Shown here: piece by piece, positions 1-9,351 of the stretch | How the letters are laid out: each line of letters starts with the position of its first letter | Position numbering within the stretch: position 1 is the stretch's first letter | NCBI RefSeq assembly: GCF_016864195.1 | Contig: NZ_CP045202.1 | Coordinates: 806,001-870,000, forward strand | Source of the DNA: Dechloromonas sp. TW-R-39-2 | Lineage (GTDB): Bacteria > Pseudomonadota > Gammaproteobacteria > Burkholderiales > Rhodocyclaceae | DNA length: 64,000 nucleotides | Direction of reading: 5' to 3' | The notes under the pieces: model-generated | Database searches by the model: none | Told to the model about the DNA's origin: nothing | Seen by the model: only the letters and a program-made list of their open reading frames with translations | Position numbers and translations under genes: made by a program

Positions 1-1388
1 TCCTCCCTGCTGGCTTCCGGACGTCCGTAATTGATGTTGTAGAAAATGCTGTCATTGAACAGCACGGTGTCTTGCGGCACGATGCCGATGGCGGCGCGCA
101 AGCTGCTTTGTTTCAGCGTCCGCAGGTCGTGGCCGTTGATTCGGACAGAGCCGCCGGTGACATCGTAGAAACGGTAAAGCAGGCGCGAAAGCGTCGATTT
201 CCCGGCGCCGGAGTGGCCGACTACGGCAACGGCCTTGCCCGGCGGGATGGCGAAGCTGAGGTTCTTGAGAATCAGCCTTTCCGGGTCGTAGGCGAAGTCG
301 ACCGTGTCAAAGTTGACTTGCAGCGGCCCATTCGGCAAATCGCGCGCATCGGGGGCGTCGGCAATTTCGCGGTTTTCCTGCATCAACTTGAACATGCGCT
401 CGATGTCGGTCATCGCTTGACGGATTTCGCGATAAACCACGCCGAGAAAATTGAGCGGAATGTAAAGCTGGATCAGGAAGGCATTGACCAGCACCAGGTC
501 GCCGATAGTCATTGTGCCGTCTACTACCCCGCTGGCAGCGCGCCACATCATGGCCGTCACGCCGAGCACGATGATCATCTGCTGGCCGAGATTGAGGAAG
601 GCGAGGGTGGTCTGGCTGCGCGTCGCGGCATCTTCCCACTTGATCAACTGTTCGTCGTAACGGCGGGCTTCCCAGGCTTCGTTGTTGAAGTATTTGACCG
701 TTTCGTAGTTGAGCAGGCTGTCGACCGCGCGAGTGTTGGCGGCCGAGTCGTTTTCATTCACCGCCCGACGGATGTCGATGCGCCAGTTGCTGACCTTGAC
801 GGTAAAGACAATGTAGCTGACCAGAGAGACCAGCGTGATGATGACAAAACCGAGATCGTATTTGACGAACAGGATGCCGAGTACCAGGCCGATTTCAACC
901 AGCGTCGGGAGAATCGAATAGAGCGTGTAGGAAATCAGGCTGGAGATCGAGCGGGTGCCGCGTTCGACATCGCGCGAGACGCCGCCGGTCTGGCGTTCAA
1001 GATGAAAGCGCAGGCTCAGCGAGTGCAGATGGCGGAAAACTTCCAGCGCAACCTGGCGCACAGCGCGCTGGGTGACGCGGGCGAAGAGGATTTCGCGTAG
1101 TTCGGTGAACAGGCCGGTTGAAAAGCGCAATGCGCCATAAAGCAGGAGCAGCAGAATGGGCATGGCCAGGGCTTGCTGCGGGCCTGACAGTTCGTCGATC
1201 ATCCCCTTGAAAACCATCGGCACGCCAACATTGGCGACTTTGGCGGCCACCAGGCAGCTCAAGGCAGCCAAAACCCGCAAGCGATAGCGCCAGAGATAGG
1301 GGAACAGGGTCTTGAGGGTCAGCCAGACATGGGTTTCCGGCAGAGGCTGGCCGGCAGGCGGCTTGGGCAGGGCGGTCGAGCGACGCAT
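1..1388 (-). CDS. ABC transporter permease/ATP-binding protein, Atm1/ABCB7-like (3' end outside window)
   Basis: This is an inner-membrane half-transporter with fused transmembrane and ATPase domains; the Atm1 family exports glutathione-linked or persulfide compounds and supports Fe-S or heavy-metal homeostasis. Translating the minus strand from the ATG at 1388 gives about 462 residues. A hydrophobic permease domain is followed by a Walker A motif GHSGAGKST at about residue 391 (bases 192-218) and a Q-loop VPQDTVLFND near residue 433. The stretch NYETVKYFNNE in the permease half is characteristic of the Atm1 branch and separates it from MsbA. The ABC signature and Walker B motifs lie beyond base 1, so the gene is cut by the window edge and is not broken. 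The substrate cannot be read from the sequence. Family confident; subfamily probable. Confidence 0.9.
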   Translation of the reverse strand, partial: MRRSTALPKPPAGQPLPETHVWLTLKTLFPYLWRYRLRVLAALSCLVAAKVANVGVPMVFKGMIDELSGPQQALAMPILLLLLYGALRFSTGLFTELREILFARVTQRAVRQVALEVFRHLHSLSLRFHLERQTGGVSRDVERGTRSISSLISYTLYSILPTLVEIGLVLGILFVKYDLGFVIITLVSLVSYIVFTVKVSNWRIDIRRAVNENDSAANTRAVDSLLNYETVKYFNNEAWEARRYDEQLIKWEDAATRSQTTLAFLNLGQQMIIVLGVTAMMWRAASGVVDGTMTIGDLVLVNAFLIQLYIPLNFLGVVYREIRQAMTDIERMFKLMQENREIADAPDARDLPNGPLQVNFDTVDFAYDPERLILKNLSFAIPPGKAVAVVGHSGAGKSTLSRLLYRFYDVTGGSVRINGHDLRTLKQSSLRAAIGIVPQDTVLFNDSIFYNINYGRPEASRE

Positions 1389-1481
1389 CGGGGTATTGCC
1401 TTTTGTTATGGTGTTTTCGCCAGTATATGAAAACTGGCCTGATTCCGGGAAAATCAGGCTTTATTTGAATTCGGGCATCCC

Positions 1482-1880
1482 ATGACTGTCGACCGCATCA
1501 ATCTTCCTAACAAGCACTCCACGCTGCGTGTCGTTCCGATGCCGGCCGATCTCAATCAGAACGGCGATGTTTTTGGCGGCTGGGTGATGGCCCAGGTTGA
1601 CGTGGCCGGCGCCATTCCAGCCATGCGTCGTGCCCGTGGCCGGGTAGCAACGGTCTCGGTCAATTCCTTCCTGTTCAAACAGCCGGTTTCCGTCGGTGAT
1701 GTGGTCAGTCTTTATGCCGAAATCGTGCGTATCGGAAAGACGTCGATCACGGTCAATGTCGAGGTCTATGCCGAGCGCAACTACGCCAATCCGATCACGG
1801 TCAAGGTGACGGAGGCGCAACTGACCTATGTGGCAATTGATATTGATGGAAACAAGCGTGAGGTTCCAGCCGAAAAATAG
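1482..1880 (+). CDS. yciA: Acyl-CoA thioesterase, YciA-like hotdog fold
   Basis: Cytoplasmic hydrolase that releases free acid from acyl-CoA. The 132 residues match the single hotdog domain size of YciA. The N-terminal block with N27, G28, D29 and FGGW (31-34), followed by MAQVD, corresponds to the conserved active-site helix of this family, in which the Asp is catalytic. The central segment with V59-N61 and F64 fits the hotdog strands. It lies divergently from the ABC exporter (93 bases) and 60 bases before a FadL-type porin, so a shared role in fatty-acid handling is possible but inferred. There is no signal peptide. Confidence 0.85.
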   Translation: MTVDRINLPNKHSTLRVVPMPADLNQNGDVFGGWVMAQVDVAGAIPAMRRARGRVATVSVNSFLFKQPVSVGDVVSLYAEIVRIGKTSITVNVEVYAERNYANPITVKVTEAQLTYVAIDIDGNKREVPAEK

Positions 1881-1940
1881 GCAGAAATGACATAAAATCA
1901 CGCAGTTAATAAATTGGCCCGCCGTTGATGGAGCGAAGTG

Positions 1941-3146
1941 ATGAATAAAATGACCTTGCGTACCCTGCCTGCCCTGATCCTGATTGCTTTCTCCGGCGCC
2001 GCTTCGGCTGCCGCCTTCCAGCTTTGGGAGCAAAATGCCAGCGGCCTGGGAACGGCCTACGCCGGTTCGGCCGCTGTTGCCGATAATGCCAGCACGGTAT
2101 TTTTCAATCCGGCTGGCATGACTCAGCTGACGGGTTTCCAGTTGTCGGCGGGTGTCAATGGCATCGGGCCGCGCTTTGAGTTCAACAACGAGGGGTCCAG
2201 CGGACTGCTCGGCGGTAGTGGCAACGGTGGCAATGCCGGTGGCTGGGCGGCCGTGCCGAATGCCTATTTCTCGTGGCAGCTTTCGCCGAACTGGTATCTC
2301 GGCTTCGGCGTTTCGGCGCCTTTTGGCTTGTCGACCGAGTACAACAACAGCAACTGGATCGGGAAAAACCAGTCGATCAAGTCTGAAATCAAAACCGTCA
2401 ATTACAACCCGTCCGTCGCCTACAAGGTCAACGACAAGGTATCGCTCGGCTTCGGCGTCAATTACCAGACCATCAATGCCGAGATGACCAATGCGACGCC
2501 ACTTGGCCTGTACGCCCTCAAGGGCGATGACAGTGCCTGGGGCTGGAATGCCGGGGCCTTGTTCACGCTTTCACCGGCCATGCGCGTCGGTATTTCCTAT
2601 CGTTCCGCAGTCAGCTATACGCTCGAGGGAACGCGTTCACTAGGGGCAACCTCGTCGGCCGCCAAGGCCGACATCAAGTTGCCCGATACTTTCATCCTCT
2701 CCGTCTGGCAGCAGGTTTCAGACCGCTGGGAGGCGATGGGTGACCTGTCGTATACCAACTGGAGCACACTCGACAAGCTGAAGATCAATCACAGCACCGG
2801 AACCGATGTCGAAGCCTTCAACTACAAGGACTCCTGGCGCTTTGCCTGGGGCGCGGCCTATCGTGCAACCGAGTCCACCAAGCTGAAGTTCGGTATCGCC
2901 TACGACAAGACCCCGACGACCAATAACGACCGTTCGGCCCGCGTGCCGGACAATGATCGCGTCTGGTTCTCGCTGGGTGGCCAGTGGAATACCGGCAAGA
3001 CCGGAACGTTTGATCTCGGCTACTCCTATCTGTACCTCAAGGATCCGACCATCAACCAGTCCAAGCTGAACGGCGCCAGCACCTTGCGCGGCCGTTACGA
3101 CGACAGCGCTCACGTGGTCGGTCTGCAATATTCGGTCGGGTTCTAA
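1941..3146 (+). CDS. FadL/TodX-family outer-membrane transporter
   Basis: Outer-membrane beta-barrel of the FadL family, which carries long-chain fatty acids or other hydrophobic compounds across the outer membrane. The 401 residues begin with a signal peptide (about residues 1-23, ending ASA). The mature N-terminus is AAFQLWEQNASGLG, the plug-strand signature of FadL, followed by FFNPAGM near residue 55. The rest shows alternating amphipathic strands ending in an aromatic-terminated strand (QYSVGF), as expected of a barrel. I chose the ATG at 1941 over the in-frame GTG at 1938. The thioesterase just upstream fits a lipid-uptake context. The substrate is unknown. Confidence 0.92.
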   Translation: MNKMTLRTLPALILIAFSGAASAAAFQLWEQNASGLGTAYAGSAAVADNASTVFFNPAGMTQLTGFQLSAGVNGIGPRFEFNNEGSSGLLGGSGNGGNAGGWAAVPNAYFSWQLSPNWYLGFGVSAPFGLSTEYNNSNWIGKNQSIKSEIKTVNYNPSVAYKVNDKVSLGFGVNYQTINAEMTNATPLGLYALKGDDSAWGWNAGALFTLSPAMRVGISYRSAVSYTLEGTRSLGATSSAAKADIKLPDTFILSVWQQVSDRWEAMGDLSYTNWSTLDKLKINHSTGTDVEAFNYKDSWRFAWGAAYRATESTKLKFGIAYDKTPTTNNDRSARVPDNDRVWFSLGGQWNTGKTGTFDLGYSYLYLKDPTINQSKLNGASTLRGRYDDSAHVVGLQYSVGF

Positions 3147-3152
3147 ACGTTC

Positions 3153-3692
3153 GTGTCTGGAGCGAGCTTGCCTGTTCTCGAACTCGGTGGATTGACGCTG
3201 GGTATTCGTGAGGGTGTGATCGCTCTGATCGTGCTGGTTGCTTTTTATATGGGCTTTGTCTTGCTGCGCATGTTCTATCTGCGCAGCAAACCAGCACCAG
3301 TAACTGCCCAGTCCGTTGCCCCGACGCTTGATCGGCAACCGGTATCGCCATCACGTCTGGCGGACGATGAGCCTGAACTGACCCTGGAAGAAAGCTGGGA
3401 AAAGCCGCCGGCCAGAATGGCCGAGGATATCCTGCGGCAAGGCCTGGAGCAGGAGTTTGCCCAGTTGCGTGAAGAGGTGGATGCCATGCGCGGAGAGCTT
3501 GCCGCGCTGCGTGCCGATATGCTGCAGGAGTTGGCGCATATGCGGGCGACGCAAAGCGTTTCACCGATTTACGGCGATGCCATGCAAATGGCCGCATCGG
3601 GTTATGAGCCGGCCATGATCGCCGAGCGTTGCGGTATTGCCAGGGCCGAAGCAGAACTGGTCGTGGCGCTGGCAAAAAGTCAGGCGCAGTGA
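3153..3692 (+). CDS. DUF2802-type membrane-anchored protein
   Basis: Unknown function. The GTG at 3153 lies 6 bases after the fadL-like stop. The 179-residue product has one transmembrane helix (about residues 21-41, IALIVLVAFYMGF) followed by RSK, predicting a cytoplasmic C-terminal part. A charged, coiled-coil-like segment (about 75-135, rich in E, L and R) precedes a compact C-terminal domain: YGDAMQMAASGYEPAMIAER, then CGIARAEAELVVAL. That domain resembles the helix-turn-helix-like DUF2802 domain, found in proteobacteria next to flagellar or SPOR genes. The SPOR protein that follows overlaps it, so the two are probably co-transcribed. Confidence 0.75.
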   Translation: MSGASLPVLELGGLTLGIREGVIALIVLVAFYMGFVLLRMFYLRSKPAPVTAQSVAPTLDRQPVSPSRLADDEPELTLEESWEKPPARMAEDILRQGLEQEFAQLREEVDAMRGELAALRADMLQELAHMRATQSVSPIYGDAMQMAASGYEPAMIAERCGIARAEAELVVALAKSQAQ

Positions 3693-3700
3693 GAAAAACG

Positions 3701-4558
3701 ATGGCAGAAACACCACAGACTTCACAAACCGAGGACGAGGCTGGCGAACTACGCAGCAAACTGGTCAAGCGACTGGCTTTTGCCGGGGTGCTGGTTGCGC
3801 TGCTCTTGGGGACCCTGACTTTCTTCGATTATCTGTCATCCCCACCGGATGATGGTGAAACCCGAATTTTCACCGAGCCGGTTCCCGTTGCGCCCCGCAA
3901 AGAGGTCTCCCAGCCGGTCAAGACAACCGACAGTTTGCCCGAACCGCCGGCCCAACCGACGCCGGAGCCGGTGGTTGAAACGCCGCCGCCTCCGCAAGTC
4001 GCTGCCGTGCAGCCGGCACCGGAAGTGAAGCCGGAAAAGGTCATAGAAAAGATGACAGAAAAGGCGGCGGAAACTCCGGTCGAAAAACGGCCGGCAGCAA
4101 CGTCGACCGCAGCCGTTGCTCGCGGGCCGGCTAAAGTGACGGGCAGCCCGCCGGTCAGCGCATCGGTCACGCCGTCAGCCAGGCCGGCTCGGCCGGTTGT
4201 TGAAGAGCCGACTTATCCGCCAAGCATGCCGCCGTCTGTGCCATCGGCTGTTCAACCGACGGCTAGCCCGTCCGCGCGTGTCACTGAAGTTCGTCGTACG
4301 ACGCCGCAGGTTGTTCCGCCCTCAAGCATGGCGCGCCTGTTCTCGGGTTTTTCGTTGCAGGCCGGCGTGTTTGCCAGCACGCAGCGGGCCGAGGAGTTGC
4401 ATGCCAAGCTGACGCTGAGCGGCTTGCCATCAACACTTGAAACACGTGTCCAAGTGGGGCCTTTCCGCTCGCGCCAGGAGGCTGAAATGGCTCAGGAAAA
4501 ACTTCGGGAACTGGGCGTGGAAACGGTGCTGCTTGCCCCGAAAGGCGCCAAGCCCTGA
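3701..4558 (+). CDS. SPOR-domain protein
   Basis: Probable envelope protein that binds denuded peptidoglycan glycans at division sites, the usual role of SPOR domains. The 285 residues comprise a short cytoplasmic tail, a membrane helix (about 27-44), a long Pro/Ala/Val/Glu-rich periplasmic linker (about 50-200) and a C-terminal SPOR domain (about 208-282) with FSLQAGVFAS at its start and VQVGPFRSRQEAEMAQEKL near its end. The ATG at 3701 gives the expected start; an in-frame GTG at 3689 overlapping the upstream gene is an alternative. Its stop abuts the convergent lipoprotein gene with no spacer. Confidence 0.85.
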   Translation: MAETPQTSQTEDEAGELRSKLVKRLAFAGVLVALLLGTLTFFDYLSSPPDDGETRIFTEPVPVAPRKEVSQPVKTTDSLPEPPAQPTPEPVVETPPPPQVAAVQPAPEVKPEKVIEKMTEKAAETPVEKRPAATSTAAVARGPAKVTGSPPVSASVTPSARPARPVVEEPTYPPSMPPSVPSAVQPTASPSARVTEVRRTTPQVVPPSSMARLFSGFSLQAGVFASTQRAEELHAKLTLSGLPSTLETRVQVGPFRSRQEAEMAQEKLRELGVETVLLAPKGAKP

Positions 4559-4885
4559 TCAGGGCATGCCGGGCAGTCTCGGCAGCCCGAGACTGCGGCG
4601 TATATCCCGGTGGACCCGTGCGGCATTCTCCAGAGGGGATTCGATCCGACGGGGTTCCTGATAGTTGCGTTGCTCACGGTAGCCACCATAGCCGCGACGG
4701 TCGTAGTAGTGGTCGTCACCGTAATAACCGCGCGAACTGCCGTAGCCATAGGCCGGGTAGGTTTCGACATAAACCGGTGCCGGCCGGTAATAACCGTGTT
4801 GTGCCGGGATGACGGTGCAGGCACCGAGGCTGGCGAGCAGCGTCAGGGCAAGAACAACGCGACGGATGGTTTTGATGGCGGACAT
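4559..4885 (-). CDS. Small Tyr/Gly-rich lipoprotein, unknown function
   Basis: Not recognised as a named family. From the ATG at 4885 the 108-residue product has a lipoprotein signal peptide: positive KTIRR, a hydrophobic stretch, then the lipobox LGAC with the acylated Cys at about residue 23. The mature part is rich in Tyr, Gly and Arg (YYDRRGYGGYREQR), which suggests an extended surface or periplasmic segment, followed by a short helical C-terminus rich in Arg and Leu. The reading frame is open further upstream to a GTG at 4948, but that start would bury the signal peptide, so the shorter start is preferred. It converges on the SPOR gene. Confidence 0.7.
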   Translation of the reverse strand: MSAIKTIRRVVLALTLLASLGACTVIPAQHGYYRPAPVYVETYPAYGYGSSRGYYGDDHYYDRRGYGGYREQRNYQEPRRIESPLENAARVHRDIRRSLGLPRLPGMP

Positions 4886-5063
4886 GGTTTTCACTGGATG
4901 GGTGAGCATGTCCATATAACGTGGCAGGTAGAAGCCGGGCTGACTCACCCGCCCGGCTGTTTTGTAAGCAAATATTAAATCTTGATCAGTGACCAGGCGG
5001 TTTCCATCTCGCCGGTAAATGTCGCGCCAAAGATCAACGTTGGTGATGCTGTGGTAGAGGCAG

Positions 5064-5390
5064 TTATTCTGCCAGCGCGATCTTCAGGCGTCGGGCAAAT
5101 ACCGTCATTTCCTTGGCAGCTTGTATGTCACCCCGTGTTTCAGCGACTGCGATGCCTTGTTCGTAAGCATCCAGGGCGCCTTGATGATCGCCCGTTTCGC
5201 TGAGTGCCTTGCCGAGTGCCTTCCAGGCGGCCGAGTAGTTTTTGTCGCGGTCGACGGCGGCCTGGAAGCATTTTCCAGCTTCAGCGGCATTGCCTTCCTT
5301 GAGATATTCATTGCCCAGGGAAAAACGGAGCAGGGCGCCATCGCGCGGGCCGCCGAGCATTTTTTCGAGGGATTCGATACGTGGATTCAT
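5064..5390 (-). CDS. TPR-repeat protein
   Basis: Small cytoplasmic tetratricopeptide protein of 108 residues, probably a protein-protein interaction module. Two or three TPR helical pairs are visible: residues about 20-48 ([20 protein letters not shown]), 52-83 ([20 protein letters not shown], then [10 protein letters not shown]) and a terminal helix with [11 protein letters not shown]. There is no signal peptide. It is transcribed divergently from ridA, with 53 bases between the start codons. The partner is unknown. Confidence 0.75.
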   Translation of the reverse strand: MNPRIESLEKMLGGPRDGALLRFSLGNEYLKEGNAAEAGKCFQAAVDRDKNYSAAWKALGKALSETGDHQGALDAYEQGIAVAETRGDIQAAKEMTVFARRLKIALAE

Positions 5391-5443
5391 GGTGCTCCAA
5401 GGCTAAAATAAGGTTTTTCCAATCCGGATACAGAAAGCTACTC

Positions 5444-5824
5444 ATGGCCAAAACCATCATTGCCACGTCCAACGCTCCCGCCGCCATCGGCACTTATTCG
5501 CAAGCCGTTCGGGTTGGCGATACCGTTTACATGTCCGGCCAGATCGGTCTCGATCCGGCGTCCATGCAGATGGTAGACGGCATCGACGCACAAATCGTTC
5601 GCGTTTTCGAAAATCTCAAAGCCGTGGCCGAAGCGGCTGGCGGTTCGCTGGCTGATGTCGTCAAGCTCAATGTCTTCCTGACCGACCTAGCCAATTTCGC
5701 CAAGGTCAACGAAACCATGGCGCGTTATTTCAGCGAACCGTTCCCGGCCCGTGCCGCGGTCGGTGTCAAGGAACTGCCGCGCGGCGCGCTGGTTGAGGCC
5801 GATGCCGTGATGTTTATCGGCTGA
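5444..5824 (+). CDS. ridA: RidA-family enamine/imine deaminase
   Basis: Cytoplasmic trimeric enzyme that hydrolyses reactive 2-aminoacrylate-type enamines or imines formed by PLP enzymes. The 126-residue length is typical. The conserved features are [14 protein letters not shown] at the N-terminus, SGQIGLDP, the FPARAAV segment carrying the Arg that binds the substrate carboxylate, and [11 protein letters not shown] at the C-terminus with the conserved Glu. The ATG at 5444 is used. The stop overlaps the recG start by one base, so the two genes are translationally linked. Confidence 0.92.
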   Translation: MAKTIIATSNAPAAIGTYSQAVRVGDTVYMSGQIGLDPASMQMVDGIDAQIVRVFENLKAVAEAAGGSLADVVKLNVFLTDLANFAKVNETMARYFSEPFPARAAVGVKELPRGALVEADAVMFIG

Positions 5825-7887
5825 TGAACGAAACCGGGAGTTCGCTCCCCGTTTCTCCGGCCATGTCGCCACCGATTCGTGCTCCGGAGGCATTGCGCAA
5901 GAAACTGGCAAAAATCGGCCTCCACAGCGAGGCCGATTTGCTGGTTCATCTGCCGTTACGCTACGAGGATGAAACCCGGATCGTTCCGGTTGCCCGGGCG
6001 CCCTGGGGCGAAGCGGTACAGGTCGAGGTCGAGGTCAGTTCGTGCGAGGTGCAGTTCAGACCGCGCCGGCAGATGGTCGTCCATGCCCGGGATGAGAGCG
6101 GCGAACTGACCATGCGGTTTTTCAGCTTTTATCCCAGCCAGCAGGCGGCACTGTCGGCGGGGGCGAGAGTCAGGGCTTTTGGCGAGGTGCGCGGCGGGTT
6201 TTTCGGGGCCGAGATGGTGCACCCGCGTTTTCGCAAGGTTGCCGCAGAGGATGCCTTGCCAACCGAAATGACCCCGGTTTATCCGTCGACCGCAGGCGTC
6301 GCCAATTCGGCATTGCAGAAGCTGATCGGCAAGGCACTGGCCGTCGGCGATCTGTCCGATACCCTGCCGGACGAACTGCGCCAGCAGTTGAAACTGCCCG
6401 GTCTGGCGCGCAGCCTGCGCTTTCTGCACAAACCGCCGCCGGGGACTGATCTCGACACCCTGCATGCGCGCAATCACCCGGCCTGGCGGCGCGTCAAGTT
6501 CGATGAAGTGCTGGCCCAGCAGATGTGCCTGCGCCGGGCTTACCTCGCACGCCGCGAGAAAGGTGCGCCGGTACTGGTGGCGCGCGATAACCTTGGCGCC
6601 CGCCTGCTCGATCAGCTGCCTTTCGGGCTGACCGGCGCGCAGTTGCGGGCGATGGCTGAAATCGCCGGTGATCTGGCCCAGCCTTATCCGATGCAGCGTT
6701 TGCTGCAAGGTGATGTCGGCGCCGGCAAGACGATTGTGGCCGCACTGGCCGCTTGCCAGGCCATTTCGGCTGGCTGGCAGGCGGCGTTCATGGCGCCGAC
6801 CGAAATTCTGGCCGAACAGCATTACCTGAAATTGAAAGACTGGCTGGCGCCGCTCGGTGTCCGGGTCGCCTGGCTTTCAGGCAGCCTCAAGAGCAAGGCC
6901 AAGCGTGAGCAACTTGCCGCGACGGCAGCCGAGGCGCAACTGGTCGTTGGAACGCATGCGCTGATTCAGGATGGTGTTGATTTTGCCAAACTCGGCCTGG
7001 CAATCGTCGATGAACAACACCGTTTTGGTGTGGCACAGCGTCTGGCCCTGCGCAACAAGGGCAACAATCCCCACCAGTTGATGATGTCGGCGACGCCGAT
7101 CCCGCGAACGCTGGCAATGAGTTATTACGCTGATCTCGATGTCACCGTGCTCGACGAGTTGCCGCCCGGGCGCACGCCGATCAAGACCAGGCTGGTGGCC
7201 GACAGCCGGCGTGAGGATGTCGTCGGTTTCGTCAAGAAACTGGTTGATGAAGGCCGCCAGGCGTATTGGGTCTGTCCCCTGATCGAGGAGTCGGAAACCC
7301 TGCAACTGCAGACTGCTCAGGATACCTACACGCAGCTTTTGGCCGATTTGCCGGCGTTGACCGTGGGATTGGTGCACGGCCGGATGAAAGCCGATGAAAA
7401 GCAGGCGGTGATGCTCGCTTTTGCCGCTGGCGAGATCGATGTATTGGTCGCAACGACGGTCATCGAAGTGGGTGTCGATGTGCCGAATGCCAGCCTGATG
7501 GTGATCGAGCATGCCGAGCGTTTCGGCCTGTCGCAGTTGCACCAGTTGCGCGGGCGGGTCGGGCGCGGCCAGTATGAATCGAGCTGTGTGCTGATTTATG
7601 CCGGGCCGCTCGGCGAAGTTGCCCGGCAGCGTCTCAAGATCATCTACGAGAACACCGATGGCTTTGAGATCGCCCGTCAGGACCTGCAGATACGCGGGCC
7701 GGGCGAGTTTGTCGGCAGTCGGCAAAGTGGCGTGCCCTTGCTGCGCTATGCCGATCTGGAAATGGATGCCGATCTGGTTGAAATGGCGCGAACCGTCGCC
7801 GAAGACATGCTGACCCGGCATCCTGAACAGGCCGAGCGCCACCTCAAGCGCTGGCTCGGTTCGCGTGAAGAACTGCTTAAATCCTAG
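5824..7887 (+). CDS. recG: ATP-dependent DNA helicase RecG
   Basis: Superfamily 2 helicase that remodels stalled replication forks and Holliday junctions. The 687 residues match the usual RecG length (about 690). An N-terminal wedge/OB domain (about 1-230) precedes the helicase lobes. Visible motifs are Walker A GDVGAGKT (about 297-304), DEQHRFG (D396-H399 box), MSATPIPRTLA, the motif V region TTVIEVGVDVPNA and motif VI QLHQLRGRVGRG. The ATG overlaps the ridA TGA by one base. No key motif is missing. Confidence 0.97.
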   Translation: MNETGSSLPVSPAMSPPIRAPEALRKKLAKIGLHSEADLLVHLPLRYEDETRIVPVARAPWGEAVQVEVEVSSCEVQFRPRRQMVVHARDESGELTMRFFSFYPSQQAALSAGARVRAFGEVRGGFFGAEMVHPRFRKVAAEDALPTEMTPVYPSTAGVANSALQKLIGKALAVGDLSDTLPDELRQQLKLPGLARSLRFLHKPPPGTDLDTLHARNHPAWRRVKFDEVLAQQMCLRRAYLARREKGAPVLVARDNLGARLLDQLPFGLTGAQLRAMAEIAGDLAQPYPMQRLLQGDVGAGKTIVAALAACQAISAGWQAAFMAPTEILAEQHYLKLKDWLAPLGVRVAWLSGSLKSKAKREQLAATAAEAQLVVGTHALIQDGVDFAKLGLAIVDEQHRFGVAQRLALRNKGNNPHQLMMSATPIPRTLAMSYYADLDVTVLDELPPGRTPIKTRLVADSRREDVVGFVKKLVDEGRQAYWVCPLIEESETLQLQTAQDTYTQLLADLPALTVGLVHGRMKADEKQAVMLAFAAGEIDVLVATTVIEVGVDVPNASLMVIEHAERFGLSQLHQLRGRVGRGQYESSCVLIYAGPLGEVARQRLKIIYENTDGFEIARQDLQIRGPGEFVGSRQSGVPLLRYADLEMDADLVEMARTVAEDMLTRHPEQAERHLKRWLGSREELLKS

Positions 7888-7914
7888 GCTTTTGCCGCCA
7901 GGTTCAGGCCCGCT

Positions 7915-8382
7915 TCAATAACGCCGGATTGCCCCGTCGCGGTCAATATGAATCCGGTCTCCCGGACGCAGGTCGATCCGCTCGTCGTTGGCGATCAACT
8001 GCTGAAACGCCCCGTTTTCCATGCGGATGCCAATGCGCAGTTGTTCGTTTTGTGTCTGCTTTTCGAGCTGGTGTCCAATCAGCGCACCGCCGGCTGCACC
8101 AATGACGGTTGCAGCGGTATTGCCCTTGCCTTCGCCGACCTGGTGGCCGATCAGGCCGCCGACCACGGCACCGGCAATCGCCCCGATGCCGATGCTGTTG
8201 CCCGATTCGTGACGTACCGGCTCGATGGATTGCACCTGGCCATAGCCAGGATACAAATCACGCGAGTAGGCAACCGGCGGATGTTCGTTTTCCCAGCCCG
8301 GCCCGTACATCGGCATACAGGCGCCGAGTGTCAGCGCGCCGAGCAAGGCCAGGGCGGGCGTGGTCATCTTGATGGTAGACAT
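7915..8382 (-). CDS. Glycine-zipper outer-membrane lipoprotein (SlyB/PcP-like)
   Basis: Small envelope lipoprotein of 155 residues. A lipobox LGAC ends the signal peptide at about residue 22. Mid-protein there is a glycine-zipper pair typical of '2TM' lipoproteins: IGIGAIAGAVVGGLIGHQVG, then ATVIGAAGGALIGHQ. The C-terminal part (RIGIRMENGAFQQL to RPGDRIHIDRDG) resembles the small beta domain that follows the zipper in SlyB-like proteins. The ATG at 8382 is preceded by GGAGGGAA, a good ribosome-binding site. It converges on recG. The family usually contributes to outer-membrane integrity. Confidence 0.85.
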   Translation of the reverse strand: MSTIKMTTPALALLGALTLGACMPMYGPGWENEHPPVAYSRDLYPGYGQVQSIEPVRHESGNSIGIGAIAGAVVGGLIGHQVGEGKGNTAATVIGAAGGALIGHQLEKQTQNEQLRIGIRMENGAFQQLIANDERIDLRPGDRIHIDRDGAIRRY

Positions 8383-8408
8383 GGTGGCATTCCCTCCGCT
8401 TCTTTTGT

Positions 8409-9296
8409 TTATTTGAACCACGCTTCGATCTGTCGTGCGACTTCTTCCGGCTGATCATAATGCAGCATGTGATCAGCCTGGTCGATCCAGACTTCGTCGA
8501 CCGTGGCAAAGCACTGCTGGCGGGCTTCCCAGTCACCTGGCCGGGTGGCGTACTCCTTGATCACCCATGATTGGCGTCCGGCTACCCAGCGCACCGGGCA
8601 CGTGACCTGTTTCCAGACCGCCATCGATTCTTCAAGACGGAAAAGATAGGGGCCGGAAGCCTTGTGCCATGGGTCGCCATTCCAGACGATGCCGTGTTTC
8701 CTGACGCCATGCCGGTCGTCACCATCGCCTTCGCGGGCCAGATGGTGCGAGAGAAATTCGGCGCGTTCGGCCGCCAGGAAACGGTTGTCGCGTAGCAAGC
8801 GGCTGGCAAAGGCCGGCCGGTCGGCGTAAACGTGCATGCGTGGTGGCTTTTTCAGCGTTTCAAGCCATTTCTCGTAGCGTTCCGGCGCCATCTCCGGAGT
8901 GGTGGGTGCGATTCCGAAACCCTCCAGCGTCATCACGCGGGCGACGCGTTCCGGGCGGATGCCGGCGTAGAGGCAAGAGAGAATGCCGCCCATGCTGTGG
9001 CCGGCCAGGCGGACCGCTTCGTTGGGGGCGTAGTGGTCGAGAATGGCATCGAGGTCGCCGAGGTGTTCGACGAAGAAATAGGGGCGCTCCAGCCATTGGC
9101 TCGGGCCAAAGCCGCGCCAGTCGGGAGCGATGATGTTCCAGTCCTCTTTCAGCTGGTCGACGACAAACTGGAAACCGGCGGAAACATCCATCCAGCCATG
9201 CAGCAGGAATAGTGTCGGGGCGTCGGGATTGCCCCAGCGGCGGATGTGCAGGCGGCAGCCCGTGGTGTCGAGATATTCGGAGCGGGAATTAAGCAT
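8409..9296 (-). CDS. Alpha/beta hydrolase
   Basis: Serine hydrolase of unknown substrate, 295 residues from the ATG at 9296. The oxyanion-hole segment is LLHGWMD (31-37), the nucleophile elbow GHSMGG has Ser101, and the likely catalytic His lies in DQADHMLHYDQPE near the C-terminus. There is no signal peptide, so it is cytoplasmic. The gene sits 26 bases upstream of the glycine-zipper lipoprotein on the same strand and is divergent from the MFS gene with 55 bases between starts. Lipase, esterase or hydratase roles cannot be separated by sequence alone. Confidence 0.85.
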   Translation of the reverse strand: MLNSRSEYLDTTGCRLHIRRWGNPDAPTLFLLHGWMDVSAGFQFVVDQLKEDWNIIAPDWRGFGPSQWLERPYFFVEHLGDLDAILDHYAPNEAVRLAGHSMGGILSCLYAGIRPERVARVMTLEGFGIAPTTPEMAPERYEKWLETLKKPPRMHVYADRPAFASRLLRDNRFLAAERAEFLSHHLAREGDGDDRHGVRKHGIVWNGDPWHKASGPYLFRLEESMAVWKQVTCPVRWVAGRQSWVIKEYATRPGDWEARQQCFATVDEVWIDQADHMLHYDQPEEVARQIEAWFK

Positions 9297-9351
9297 AGGT
9301 CGGGGATAATGCAGCTTGTTCTGAATTTTGAGATGAAAGGGTAGCGCAGAA

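Noticed and set aside
4886..5063. Open minus-strand frame joining the TPR gene end to the Tyr-rich lipoprotein, and a hairpin AGCCGGG/CCCGGCT near 4932-4955
   Set aside because: No start codon lies in the extra stretch and the lipoprotein signal peptide begins at 4885. The hairpin lacks a T-run in the useful direction.
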